From NCBI RefSeq assembly GCF_013346665.1, contig NZ_JABVBB010000034.1, positions 62,001 through 126,000 on the forward strand: DNA of 64,000 nt, read 5' to 3'. Position numbers and translations under genes: made by a program. Positions within the stretch are counted from its first letter, which is position 1, and every line of letters begins with the position of its first letter. This stretch comes from Sulfitobacter maritimus (lineage in GTDB: Bacteria > Pseudomonadota > Alphaproteobacteria > Rhodobacterales > Rhodobacteraceae). Under the pieces are notes generated by a model. That model was not told where the DNA came from. It saw only the letters and a list, made by a program, of their open reading frames with translations, and did not search any database. This document shows positions 26,760 through 35,161 of the stretch, one piece after another.

Positions 26760-27425
26760 ATGAAGTGGAATTTGCCCAATATCCTGACCCTGCTTCGGCT
26801 GGTCGCGGCCCCCGGCGTGGCGGTCATGTTTCTGTACTTTACGCGGCCCTATGCGGACTGGTTCGCGCTGGTGCTCTTTGTCGGGGCGGCGATCACCGAT
26901 TGGTTCGACGGCTACCTTGCCCGTGCTTGGAAGCAGGAAACCAAGATCGGCACCATGCTGGACCCGATTGCTGACAAGGCGATGGTGGTGATCGCGCTGA
27001 TGGTCATCGTAGCCTTTTCCAGTTGGTCGCCATGGCTGGTCTTGCCCGCCACGCTGATCCTGTTTCGCGAGGTCTTTGTCTCGGGTCTGCGGGAATATCT
27101 CGGCGATGTGTCTGGCACGTTGAAGGTAACGCAACTGGCCAAGTGGAAAACCACCCTGCAAATGATTGCGATCGCCGTGTTGTTTTCTCAAGGCGTGTTC
27201 GAACATTACCTTGGCATGAGCGTGTTCGGTATGGACCAGCAGATGGTTCAGGCAATTTTAAACGGTGAGGTTGAGGACCATTTGGGGCTTGGCTGGAAAC
27301 TTGCCGGAATGGAATGGGCCGGGGTGTTGGGCTTGATCCTGCTCTGGATTGCCGCGGTGCTCACCGCGATCACAGGGGCGGATTATCTGCTAAAGGCGCT
27401 ACCGCATCTGAAGGAGAAACATTGA
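26760..27425 (+). CDS. pgsA: CDP-diacylglycerol-glycerol-3-phosphate phosphatidyltransferase
   Basis: Membrane enzyme of 221 residues for phosphatidylglycerol-phosphate synthesis. The CDP-alcohol phosphatidyltransferase motif DG-x2-AR-x8-G-x3-D-x3-D is seen in DGYLARAWKQETKIGTMLDPIAD. The N-terminus NLPNILTLLRL is typical. About four to five membrane helices, with a longer insert near residues 150-185 than in E. coli. Followed at once by moaD (ATG overlaps the stop region at 27425). Confidence 0.95.
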   Translation: MKWNLPNILTLLRLVAAPGVAVMFLYFTRPYADWFALVLFVGAAITDWFDGYLARAWKQETKIGTMLDPIADKAMVVIALMVIVAFSSWSPWLVLPATLILFREVFVSGLREYLGDVSGTLKVTQLAKWKTTLQMIAIAVLFSQGVFEHYLGMSVFGMDQQMVQAILNGEVEDHLGLGWKLAGMEWAGVLGLILLWIAAVLTAITGADYLLKALPHLKEKH

Positions 27426-27670
27426 TGGATATTCTCTATTTCGCATGGGTGCGCGAACGGATCGGCCTGCCGCGCGAACGGGTGGACAGCACTGCCGCAA
27501 CGGTGGCGGAATTGGTCGAGGAGCTGCGCGGGCGCGAAGAACGCTACGCGGTGGCATTCTCCGACCTCAGCGCGCTTCGGGTGGCCGTAGATCAGGAACT
27601 GACCGATTTCGATGCCCCACTGGCGGGCGCCCGCGAGGTGGCCTTTTTCCCGCCGATGACAGGGGGCTAA
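27425..27670 (+). CDS. moaD: Molybdopterin synthase small subunit
   Basis: Ubiquitin-like sulfur carrier of 81 residues ending in the required Gly-Gly (PPMTGG). The C-terminal Gly is thiocarboxylated and donates sulfur to precursor Z in the MoaE active site. Start at the ATG at 27425, overlapping the pgsA stop. The large subunit gene follows after 3 bp. Confidence 0.95.
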   Translation: MDILYFAWVRERIGLPRERVDSTAATVAELVEELRGREERYAVAFSDLSALRVAVDQELTDFDAPLAGAREVAFFPPMTGG

Positions 27671-27673
27671 GCC

Positions 27674-28117
27674 ATGCGGGTGGTGGTGCAAGAGGAGCCC
27701 TTTGATCTGGCAGCCGAGACAGCCGCTTTCGCGCAGGGAGAGGGCAGCAGCGGCGCCATTGTGACCTTCACCGGCGTCGTGCGTGATCTCGATGACGCGC
27801 CGCTGGAAGCGATGGAAATTGAGCACTACCCCGGTATGACCGAAAAGGCATTGCACGACATCGCGGCGCAGGCGGTGGCGCGGTTTGATCTACAGGACGT
27901 CTTGGTAATCCACCGCTATGGGCGGCTGGTGCCGGGAGCGCAGATCATGATGGTCGCCACCGCCGCGCGACACCGTCGGAGCGCTTTTGACGCGGCTGAT
28001 TTCCTGATGGATTACCTCAAATCCCGCGCTCCATTCTGGAAGCGCGAGATCACGGCCAAAGGCGAAAGCTGGGTTGCCGCCAAGGACGAGGACGAGGCGG
28101 CGCTGAAGCGCTGGTAA
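27674..28117 (+). CDS. moaE: Molybdopterin synthase large subunit
   Basis: Catalytic subunit of 147 residues that converts cyclic pyranopterin monophosphate to molybdopterin with MoaD. Family motifs: GAIVTFTGVVRD, LEIEHYPGMTEK-like (MEIEHYPGMTEK), HRYGRLVPGAQIMMVA, KSRAPFWKRE with the active-site Lys. Last gene of the uvrC-pgsA-moaDE run. Confidence 0.95.
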   Translation: MRVVVQEEPFDLAAETAAFAQGEGSSGAIVTFTGVVRDLDDAPLEAMEIEHYPGMTEKALHDIAAQAVARFDLQDVLVIHRYGRLVPGAQIMMVATAARHRRSAFDAADFLMDYLKSRAPFWKREITAKGESWVAAKDEDEAALKRW

Positions 28118-28149
28118 GGCGCGGCTTTAGCGAAAGCGGCCGCCTTTTT
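28116..28149 (+). terminator. Terminator after moaE
   Basis: An outer stem AAGGCG/CGCCTT (28116-28121, 28141-28146) and an inner stem GCTTT/AAAGC (28124-28128, 28133-28137) are followed by a T-run. It overlaps the 3' end of the convergent glyoxalase gene. Confidence 0.6.
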
Positions 28150-28522
28150 CGATGACTTCAATCTGATAACCGTCCGGGTCCGCCACGAAGAAGAACTTCG
28201 CAACGGTCTCGCCTGCTGGGCGAAAATCTACAATCTCACGCGGATGGGCGCCTGCCTTCAGCGCGGTGGCGCGGGCGGCTTCAAGGTCGTCGACGACAAA
28301 GGCCAGATGACCATAGCCATCACCAAGATCATAGGGCGTGTCGCGGTCTTTGTTGACGGTCAGTTCAAGCTCAAAATCGTCCGTCGCATCGCGCAGGTAG
28401 ATCAGGGTGAAACTGTCGAAATTCAGACGGTCTGCAATTTTGAGGCCAAAGACCTCCTCGTAGAACTTCACCGAGACGGCCTCATCCAAAACGCGGATCA
28501 TACTATGTGCGAGTTTCGCCAT
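28127..28522 (-). CDS. gloA: Lactoylglutathione lyase (glyoxalase I)
   Basis: Enzyme of 131 residues in the VOC fold, converting the methylglyoxal-glutathione adduct to S-lactoylglutathione. All four metal ligands expected from the E. coli protein are found: His 6, Glu 53, His 72 and Glu 122. Sequence blocks MIRVLDEAVSVKFYEEVFGL and GYGHLAFVVDD are typical. Convergent with moaE. The glutathione synthesis gene gshA lies 5 kb away. Confidence 0.93.
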   Translation of the reverse strand: MAKLAHSMIRVLDEAVSVKFYEEVFGLKIADRLNFDSFTLIYLRDATDDFELELTVNKDRDTPYDLGDGYGHLAFVVDDLEAARATALKAGAHPREIVDFRPAGETVAKFFFVADPDGYQIEVIEKGGRFR

Positions 28523-28546
28523 TGCCGGCCTCCGGGGGTAGGGGTG

Positions 28547-28870
28547 TTAAGCTTTCTGCCGCTCAATATAGGCGCGCATCTCTTCGGCCTCGTGACGTGC
28601 ATCGCGCAGGCCGTCCATCGCGGCACGCAACTCTGCTTCGGTCTGGGCCAGTTGGTTGGTCAACTCAGCTTCGCGCTGCTGAAGATAGGTGATCGCCTGA
28701 TCGCGGGTTTCTTCGGCCTCGTGAAGTTCTTGGCTCATCCGGTCAAGCTGGGCCACGTCGTCGGCAGCCACGCGGGTAAAGCGGTTCAGCAGCCAATTGG
28801 CGAACCATCCCATGCAGAAGGCTACGAAAAGAATGATGGCCGTGGCCAGGACAAACTCAGTTCTGCTCAT
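28547..28870 (-). CDS. Membrane-anchored coiled-coil protein (107 residues)
   Basis: Not a named family. One N-terminal membrane helix (about 5-25, TAIILFVAFCMGWFANWL) followed by a long charged heptad-rich coiled coil (about 40-105). The ATG at 28870 lies within the last codons of the OmpA-like gene (14-bp overlap, different frame), so it is co-translated with it. It could act as a small envelope or division-associated scaffold; this is speculative. Confidence 0.75.
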   Translation of the reverse strand: MSRTEFVLATAIILFVAFCMGWFANWLLNRFTRVAADDVAQLDRMSQELHEAEETRDQAITYLQQREAELTNQLAQTEAELRAAMDGLRDARHEAEEMRAYIERQKA

Positions 28871-30782
28871 CACCGCTGCCTTCTTCGGTTGCGTCGGATT
28901 CTCCGATCTCTTCTGCGGTGGTATCGCCTGTTTCGTCGGCGGATTCCAGCGCTGTTTCGCTGTCGTCCTCGGTCTCTTCAGGCTGGATCAGGCGGAATTC
29001 GATGCGGCGGTTCTCCTCGCGGCCTGCTTCGGTCTTATTGTCCGCGATGGGGTTTTCCTCACCGTAACCTTTGGCAAGGAAAGAGGACGTCAACACCCGG
29101 CGCGCGCGCAATTCGTTCAAAACCGATTCCGCCCGGCTTTGCGACAGGGCGAGGTTCATTGATTCGCGGCCCTGGCTGTCTGTGTAGCCTTGAATTTCGA
29201 GCGGCAGGTCACCGCAGCGTTTCAGCACCTCTGCAATGTCGTCCATAGTGCCCAATGCGGCGGCGTCGATGGTGGCGCTGCCCGGCTCAAAGGTGATTTT
29301 GCCCACCTTCAGGATCGCCCGAATCTCGGCTTCGCATTCCACAGGTGTGGGCAGGCCCGCAATAGGGTCCAGCTTTTCCTGATAGGTAATGTCGATGCTG
29401 TAGTCCGCCCCTTCGCCCAGCTTGTCAGCCAAGAGCGAAGCCACTTTGGTGTCGGCATCCTTGTTCCCGGTGTTGCCGACCACCCGTAGCTGATCCGGGG
29501 TCACTCGGACCGAGCCATTCGCGAGGGTCGCCATCGCTTCCAGCGCGGTCAGTACACGTGTGGGCCAGTCATCCGGCAAGTCGTCATCCAAACGGGCAGC
29601 GGTGTAGACCTTGTCGGACCCAAAGTGCGACTTGGCATAGCTGTCGGCCAGATCGCGCAGCCCTTCGTTGCTCAGCCGCCCGCGCAGTTGTACCTGCCCC
29701 TCTGGTGATAGGGTCGCGGTGAACTCCGGCGGACCCGCGTTGGGGTCTTCGACCTTGGGCAGTTTCGCGGTTAGCGCAAAGACTTCGGGCAAGGCGTTTT
29801 CCAACTCACCGACCACACGGTCAAAGGCGTTGCTGTCCGTGCCGGGTGCGGCAATGAGGGTCACGTCAGCGTCGGCAAAGGCGATGGAGCCTTGGCCCAA
29901 TTGATCCAGCGCCTGAATCGCCTGCACCACCGCTTTGGACCAGTTAGGGCTCGGCACGCCAAGGCCGATGGTGCAACTCGCACTGTCTGCGGCCCCTGCG
30001 GCGATCCCGGCTTTCAGGATGCGGTCCTGTGCGGTTTCGGTATCTGCGGAGCAGGCCTCAAAGCGCGCGCTGTCTTCGTCTTTGACAAAACGCAGGGTGA
30101 AGGGGGTGATCACCGGGCGCGGTGCGGCAATGTCGAGGGTGAGGCGCAGCGAAGATGGGGCGGCGCGTTGCAGCTTGCGCTCCATCTTGGCCTTAGCGGC
30201 GGCGCTGTCGGCAATCGCGGTGATAACCACACGGCCCGCATCAACGGAGGCTTTGGCCCGTGGCAGGTCGGCCATGGCGGAGACGGCGAAGTCCAGTGCG
30301 TCTTCCCAGCCTTCGGGGGCGCGGTAATCGGCGGATTCCAAAAGATCCATGACCGTCGCATCCCCGGCCATGTCATTGAAAGCGTCGATCAGGGCCTCGC
30401 GGTCTGTGCTGCTAGGGATCAGTCCGATGACCGACACGCCGGCATCATTGCGCAGAACCTCGGCTGAGAATCGTGGGGGAGCGATGCCGGATTGCGCCTC
30501 GACCTCCATCTCATCAATCACACGGGCGGCATCGACCACGGTGCCAGCGGTCGACAGCGCCCGAAACCGCACGGCCTCTGTGGGGGCGATGCCTGCCAAA
30601 GTCACCTGTAGCCCATCCGCCTGCACCTCTGCCCATGTCATGCCTTGGTCGTCGAGCGCATCGCGCACGCCGATCTCAGAGGTGTCTTCGATCAGTTGCA
30701 CCGAAAAGCTCGCCGCCACCAAAGAGACCACCGCTGCGGCTGCAAAGGTCAGGGCGATCATGAAAATAGCGGACAGGCGCAT
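28857..30782 (-). CDS. OmpA-family protein with BON-like repeat region
   Basis: Envelope protein of 641 residues. An N-terminal signal-anchor helix (about 4-27) is followed by about 480 residues that look like repeated BON/OsmY-type modules (recurrent pattern of V-x-G-x(6-9)-ALD/ALE with alternating strands), then a C-terminal OmpA peptidoglycan-binding domain at about 490-605 (ITFEPGSATID, LEIQGYTDSQGRESMNLALSQSRAESV, GYGEENPIADN, ENRRIEF). A 40-residue Glu/Asp-rich tail ends the protein. The arrangement resembles the mycobacterial ArfA type (BON plus OmpA). No beta-barrel domain. It precedes the coiled-coil gene in the same transcript. Confidence 0.85.
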   Translation of the reverse strand: MRLSAIFMIALTFAAAAVVSLVAASFSVQLIEDTSEIGVRDALDDQGMTWAEVQADGLQVTLAGIAPTEAVRFRALSTAGTVVDAARVIDEMEVEAQSGIAPPRFSAEVLRNDAGVSVIGLIPSSTDREALIDAFNDMAGDATVMDLLESADYRAPEGWEDALDFAVSAMADLPRAKASVDAGRVVITAIADSAAAKAKMERKLQRAAPSSLRLTLDIAAPRPVITPFTLRFVKDEDSARFEACSADTETAQDRILKAGIAAGAADSASCTIGLGVPSPNWSKAVVQAIQALDQLGQGSIAFADADVTLIAAPGTDSNAFDRVVGELENALPEVFALTAKLPKVEDPNAGPPEFTATLSPEGQVQLRGRLSNEGLRDLADSYAKSHFGSDKVYTAARLDDDLPDDWPTRVLTALEAMATLANGSVRVTPDQLRVVGNTGNKDADTKVASLLADKLGEGADYSIDITYQEKLDPIAGLPTPVECEAEIRAILKVGKITFEPGSATIDAAALGTMDDIAEVLKRCGDLPLEIQGYTDSQGRESMNLALSQSRAESVLNELRARRVLTSSFLAKGYGEENPIADNKTEAGREENRRIEFRLIQPEETEDDSETALESADETGDTTAEEIGESDATEEGSGDEQN

Positions 30783-30841
30783 ATGCAGACTTCTGATTGT
30801 TAAGCTTGCGACTTGATACGCGCCTCCTGCCGGGGGTGCAA

Positions 30842-31804
30842 TCAGGCCAGAAGACTTGCCGCGAAAAACAGCAGCGGGATGATGCCGGTGTCGCGGTTGG
30901 CGCGGAAGAGCTGCAAGAGCTTGGCGTTGTCCGTCGTATCCAGCCCGCGCAACTGCCATGCCATATGCCAACCCATCGCCCAAGGCCCGCCAAGCGCGAT
31001 TGCCAGCGCCAGAACTGAAGCGTTGGGCAGACCCGCATAGATCACCGCGATCCCCATCAGCCCGACAGTGGCCATCAGAAAGCGCCGCAGCCATTTGTCA
31101 GAGTTTTCGCCAAACAGCCGCGCGGTGGATTTGACGCCGATGAGCGCGTCATCCTCGGCGTCCTGATGGGCATAGATCGTGTCATAAAACAGCGTCCAAG
31201 CAATGCCCGCGAGGTAAAGTACAACAGCAGGGGCGTGCAGCGTGCCCGCATGGGCCGTCCAGACCAGCATCGCACCCCAGTTAAACGCCAACCCCAGAAA
31301 GACCTGCGGCCACCACGTAAAACGTTTGGCAAAGGGATAGACCGCCACCGGAAGCAAGGCCAACACCCCCATGGCGATCGCCGCTTGGTTGAAGGTGAGC
31401 AGGATCATCAGCGCCAGCAGCATTTGCAGCACCATCCATGCCAACGCCTGTTTCACCGACACCGCGCCCGATGGGATGGGCCGCGAGCGGGTGCGGGCGA
31501 CCTTGCCGTCGATGTTACGGTCGGTGATGTCGTTCCAAGTGCAACCCGCGCCGCGCATGAGGAACGCACCAAAGCCGCAGGCGACAAAAATCCACAAATC
31601 CTCCCACCGCGGCGACTGGTCAAACAGGATCGCCAGCGTCAGCCCCCACCAGCAGGGCAGTAGCAACAGCCATGTGCCGATGGGCCGATCCGCGCGGCTC
31701 AGTCGCAGATAGGGGCGCAGGCCGGCCGGGGCATAGCGGTCGACCCAGTTGTCGGCCACAGCATCTGCCACAGGAGCATCTGGCGAAGGCGGCGGGTTAT
31801 GCAT
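30842..31804 (-). CDS. ubiA: 4-hydroxybenzoate polyprenyltransferase
   Basis: Membrane prenyltransferase of 320 residues in ubiquinone synthesis. Both Asp-rich motifs are visible: NDITDRNIDGKVARTRSRP and DTIYAHQDAEDD. About eight to nine membrane helices. The ATG at 31804 is 12 bp from the start of the divergent rsmE. The prenyl donor is presumably made by IspB at 58-59 kb. Confidence 0.95.
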   Translation of the reverse strand: MHNPPPSPDAPVADAVADNWVDRYAPAGLRPYLRLSRADRPIGTWLLLLPCWWGLTLAILFDQSPRWEDLWIFVACGFGAFLMRGAGCTWNDITDRNIDGKVARTRSRPIPSGAVSVKQALAWMVLQMLLALMILLTFNQAAIAMGVLALLPVAVYPFAKRFTWWPQVFLGLAFNWGAMLVWTAHAGTLHAPAVVLYLAGIAWTLFYDTIYAHQDAEDDALIGVKSTARLFGENSDKWLRRFLMATVGLMGIAVIYAGLPNASVLALAIALGGPWAMGWHMAWQLRGLDTTDNAKLLQLFRANRDTGIIPLLFFAASLLA

Positions 31805-31816
31805 ATATCTGGCCCC

Positions 31817-32536
31817 ATGAATGCGAAAATCAGATTGTATGTAGATCAGCCCTTGGGGCAGGGGCAAACGGTTCCTTTGGCGCGCGAGCAGGCGCATTAC
31901 CTCTTTGGGGTGATGCGGCAGGCGCTTGGGGCAGCTGTACTGCTGTTCAACGGACGCGACGGCGAATGGCTGGCCGAGGTGACTGAGGCAGGCAAGCGTG
32001 GCGGGGTGCTGACCTGTCGCGAGCAGACCCGGCCTTTGCAGATGCCGCCTGATCTGTGGCTCCTCTTTGCCCCGATCAAGAAGACCCGCACCGATTTCAT
32101 CGTCGAAAAGGCCGCCGAGATGGGTGCCTCGCGCATCGTCCCGGTGATGACGGATTTCACCAACGCCGGTCGCGTTCAACAGACACGCCTTCAGGCCCAT
32201 GCGGTCGAGGCGGCAGAGCAATGCGGCGGCACCTTTGTCCCTGAGGTCGCCGAGGCGCAAAAGCTCGGGCGTTTGCTAGACGGCTGGGACAATACGCGGC
32301 AGATCATGTTTTGCGATGAAACCTTGGCGGGCGAAAGCGGGGCGCTACCTGCAAACGCGCAAGGGCCGTGGGCCATTCTGATCGGTCCCGAAGGCGGGTT
32401 TTCCGAAGTTGAGCGCAAGCGGTTGCACGGATTTGACCACGCCCATGCGGTGACCTTGGGGCCGCGCATCCTGCGGGCCGATACGGCGGCAGTGGCGGCG
32501 ATGACGATGTGGCAGCAAGCCTTAGGGGATTGGTAA
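31817..32536 (+). CDS. rsmE: 16S rRNA m3U1498 methyltransferase
   Basis: SPOUT-class methyltransferase of 239 residues. N-terminal PUA-like domain (RLYVDQPLGQGQTVPL, HYLFGVMR) and trefoil-knot signature IGPEGGFSEVE with LGPRILRADTA. The ATG at 31817 is preferred; a start at 31799 would run into ubiA. The 12-bp gap to ubiA implies overlapping divergent promoters or promoters inside the coding regions. Confidence 0.95.
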   Translation: MNAKIRLYVDQPLGQGQTVPLAREQAHYLFGVMRQALGAAVLLFNGRDGEWLAEVTEAGKRGGVLTCREQTRPLQMPPDLWLLFAPIKKTRTDFIVEKAAEMGASRIVPVMTDFTNAGRVQQTRLQAHAVEAAEQCGGTFVPEVAEAQKLGRLLDGWDNTRQIMFCDETLAGESGALPANAQGPWAILIGPEGGFSEVERKRLHGFDHAHAVTLGPRILRADTAAVAAMTMWQQALGDW

Positions 32537-32552
32537 TGCGAAAGAAAACCCC

Positions 32553-33083
32553 ATGAGTTTCCTGCGTGCAGGGGCCCGCGACCAGCTTTGGCGCTGGCGC
32601 GAAGCGCTCGTTGGTGGGGCGCTTTTGCTGCTTGGGCTCTGGCTGGTCGCCGGGCCGGGGTACCTTTTGGCGGTACCGGGCTATGCGGCGCTGGCGGGCG
32701 GCGCGGCGCTGATCTGGCTCGGTGCGCAACGCGCGCGGTTTCGCGACAATGGCGATGGCGCAGGCGCGGTGCAGGTTGTCGAAGGGCAGATCACCTATTT
32801 CGGTCCGCTCACCGGCGGCACGGTGGCGCTGCGTGAGTTGCAGCGGCTCAGCCTCGACCGACAGATGTTCCCCGCTCATTGGCGGCTAGAGCCAAACGAC
32901 GACACCGCCCCGCTGCTGATCCCGGTCAATGCTGCCGGATCAGAGGCGCTGTTTGATGCCTTCGCCGCCCTGCCGGGCCTGCGCACCGAGCGGATGCTTT
33001 TTGAGCTGCGCAAGACCCGCCGTGACACGGTTGTGATATGGGAGCGCCCCCCGTTACGCCCGGCGCATGTGCTGTTGCATTGA
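32553..33083 (+). CDS. Hypothetical membrane protein (176 residues)
   Basis: Function not recognised. Two closely spaced hydrophobic helices (about 18-38 and 40-58) form a hairpin, followed by a 115-residue cytoplasmic domain of beta-strand character (AVQVVEGQITYFGPLTGG, RMLFELRKTRRDTVVIW). It sits between rsmE and gshA on the same strand with short gaps, so it is likely co-transcribed. The domain looks somewhat like a PH-like fold, but that is a guess. Confidence 0.75.
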   Translation: MSFLRAGARDQLWRWREALVGGALLLLGLWLVAGPGYLLAVPGYAALAGGAALIWLGAQRARFRDNGDGAGAVQVVEGQITYFGPLTGGTVALRELQRLSLDRQMFPAHWRLEPNDDTAPLLIPVNAAGSEALFDAFAALPGLRTERMLFELRKTRRDTVVIWERPPLRPAHVLLH

Positions 33084-33148
33084 CAGCCCCGGCAATTCCG
33101 CCCATCCCTGCTGGGTAACGACGATATTCCAAGACGGAGCCTACGCAT

Positions 33149-34519
33149 ATGTCCATTCCTCAATCCGGCGGTGGCCCGATCGAACATCACGACCAATTGG
33201 CACAGTATCTGGCGGACGGCTGTAAGCCGAAAGAAGACTGGCGCATCGGCACGGAACACGAAAAATTTGGCTATTGCACGGATACGCACAAACCACTGCC
33301 CTATGAGGGCGCGCGCTCGATCCGCGTGATGCTCGAAGGGCTGCGCGACCGGCACGGTTGGGCGCCGGTGGAAGAGGGCGGCAAGCTCATTGGGTTGGAG
33401 AAGGACGGGGCCAATATCAGCCTTGAGCCGGGCGGTCAGTTGGAGCTTTCCGGCGCACCGGTCGAGACCATTCACGAGACCTGCGACGAGGTGAACACCC
33501 ACCTGCGCGAAGTCAAAGACGTGGCCGATGACATTGGCGTCGGCTTCATCGGTCTGGGGGCTGCGCCCGAATGGTCGCATGAGCAGATGGATTTAATGCC
33601 CAAGGGCCGTTACAAGCTGATGGACGGCTATATGCAAAAGGTCGGCACCATGGGCACCACTATGATGCGCCGCACTTGCACCGTTCAGGTCAATCTCGAC
33701 TTCGCGACTGAGGCCGACATGGTGCAAAAGATGCGTGTCGCGGTGGCGTTGCAGCCGGTGGCCAATGCGCTCTTTGCCAATTCGCCCTTTCTCGACGGCA
33801 AGCCCAATGGTGTGAAGTCCACCCGCGGGCTGGTCTGGCGCAATCTGGATGACGCGCGGACGGGCATGATCCCGTTTGTGTTTGACGAGGGCTTCGGGTT
33901 TGAGGCTTGGGTGCAATATGCACTCGATGTGCCGATGTATTTCGTCTACCGCGACGGCAAATATATCGACGCGCTTGGCCAGTCCTTCCGCGATTTCCTG
34001 AAAGGTGAGTTACCCGCGCTGCCCGGCGAAAAGCCGACGCTGAGCGATTGGGCCGATCACCTGACCACGCTCTTCCCCGAAGCGCGGGTTAAAAAGTTCA
34101 TCGAAATGCGCGGCGCTGATGGTGGCCCATGGCGGCGTCTTTGTGCGCTGCCTGCGTTCTGGGTGGGGCTGATGTACGACCAGTCTGCGCTGGATGGCGC
34201 GTGGGATATGGTCAAAGATTGGGATGCCGAAACACGCGAGGAACTGCGCGTTGCCGCGTCCACCCATGGGTTGCAGGCCGAGGTTGGTGGGCTGAAAATG
34301 CATGATTTGGCACGCGAAGCGGTGGCACTGTCTGAAGCCGGATTGAAAGCCCGCGCCCGTCCCGGCGCAGGTGGGCTGGTCCCGGATGAGACGCATTTCC
34401 TGAACGCTCTGCGCGACAGTATTGAGACGGGACGCGTGCCTGCGGATGATCTGCTGGCGGATTACCACGGACCGTGGAACGGCGATCTGAGCCGGATTTA
34501 CGCTGAGTATTCCTACTGA
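33149..34519 (+). CDS. gshA: Glutamate-cysteine ligase, plant/alphaproteobacterial type
   Basis: First enzyme of glutathione synthesis, 456 residues, joining glutamate and cysteine with ATP. Signature blocks: RIGTEHEKFGY, ISLEPGGQLELSGAP, TCTVQVNLDF, KSTRGLVWRNLDDARTGMI and ALPAFWVGLMYD. These are the plant-type (GCS2-like) class rather than the E. coli class. Two conserved cysteines for a redox-sensitive disulfide in plants are not obvious. Terminated by a hairpin shared with plsY. Confidence 0.95.
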   Translation: MSIPQSGGGPIEHHDQLAQYLADGCKPKEDWRIGTEHEKFGYCTDTHKPLPYEGARSIRVMLEGLRDRHGWAPVEEGGKLIGLEKDGANISLEPGGQLELSGAPVETIHETCDEVNTHLREVKDVADDIGVGFIGLGAAPEWSHEQMDLMPKGRYKLMDGYMQKVGTMGTTMMRRTCTVQVNLDFATEADMVQKMRVAVALQPVANALFANSPFLDGKPNGVKSTRGLVWRNLDDARTGMIPFVFDEGFGFEAWVQYALDVPMYFVYRDGKYIDALGQSFRDFLKGELPALPGEKPTLSDWADHLTTLFPEARVKKFIEMRGADGGPWRRLCALPAFWVGLMYDQSALDGAWDMVKDWDAETREELRVAASTHGLQAEVGGLKMHDLAREAVALSEAGLKARARPGAGGLVPDETHFLNALRDSIETGRVPADDLLADYHGPWNGDLSRIYAEYSY

Positions 34520-34530
34520 ACTAATGTTGT

Positions 34531-34564
34531 GCTGATGCCGCTATTTGCGGCGTCAGCCCTTTTG
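34531..34564 (+). terminator. Terminator after gshA
   Basis: GCTGATGCCGC (34531-34541) pairs with GCGGCGTCAGC (34547-34557) with one G-U pair and a 5-base loop, followed by CCTTTT. It overlaps the last codons of convergent plsY. Confidence 0.7.
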
Positions 34565-35161
34565 CCCGATCCGCGATTCCGTTCCTGCGCGGATGCGGCG
34601 GATGTTGTCGCGATGGCGCCAAAAGATCAGCAGCGTTAGCGCGATGCCAAGTATCAGCATCTCCCCATAGCCGAACAGCACCATAAAGACGGTTGAGCTT
34701 GCCGCCGCGGCCAATGCGCCCATGGACGAAATACGGGTCAGCGCCGCCGCCGCGGCCCAAACGGCACAGCAAGCCAGTCCCACCGGCCAAGCCAATGCCA
34801 GCAGGATGCCAAGGAACGTCGCCACGCCCTTGCCGCCGCGAAAGCCGAGCCAGATAGGATAGCAGTGGCCGATCATCGCGCCCAAAGCCGCCGCCTGTGC
34901 GGCATCCTCATTTGCAAAGGCCCGCGCCAAAAGCACTGCCACCGCGCCCTTGGCCCCGTCCAACAGCAAGGTCAGCGCCGCCGCTTTCTTGTTGCCCGTC
35001 CTCAATACATTGGTCGCGCCAATATTGCCCGACCCGATGCTGCGCAGATTGCCCAGCCCCATCAGTTGCGCCAGCACCATGCCAAAGGCAATAGAGCCGA
35101 TGATATAGCCCATCACGGTCCAAAGAAGGATCATCTCGATTGTTGTCTCGATCGGGGGCAT
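34553..35161 (-). CDS. plsY: Acyl-phosphate:glycerol-3-phosphate acyltransferase
   Basis: Membrane enzyme of 202 residues for the first acylation of glycerol-3-phosphate. Motifs GSGNIGATNVLRTG and IGHCYPIWLGFRGGKGVAT are diagnostic, as is the five-to-seven helix layout. The ATG at 35161 overlaps the stop of the dihydroorotase-like gene (TGATG), so the two are coupled. It ends the pyrB-containing minus-strand run. Confidence 0.95.
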   Translation of the reverse strand: MPPIETTIEMILLWTVMGYIIGSIAFGMVLAQLMGLGNLRSIGSGNIGATNVLRTGNKKAAALTLLLDGAKGAVAVLLARAFANEDAAQAAALGAMIGHCYPIWLGFRGGKGVATFLGILLALAWPVGLACCAVWAAAAALTRISSMGALAAAASSTVFMVLFGYGEMLILGIALTLLIFWRHRDNIRRIRAGTESRIGQKG

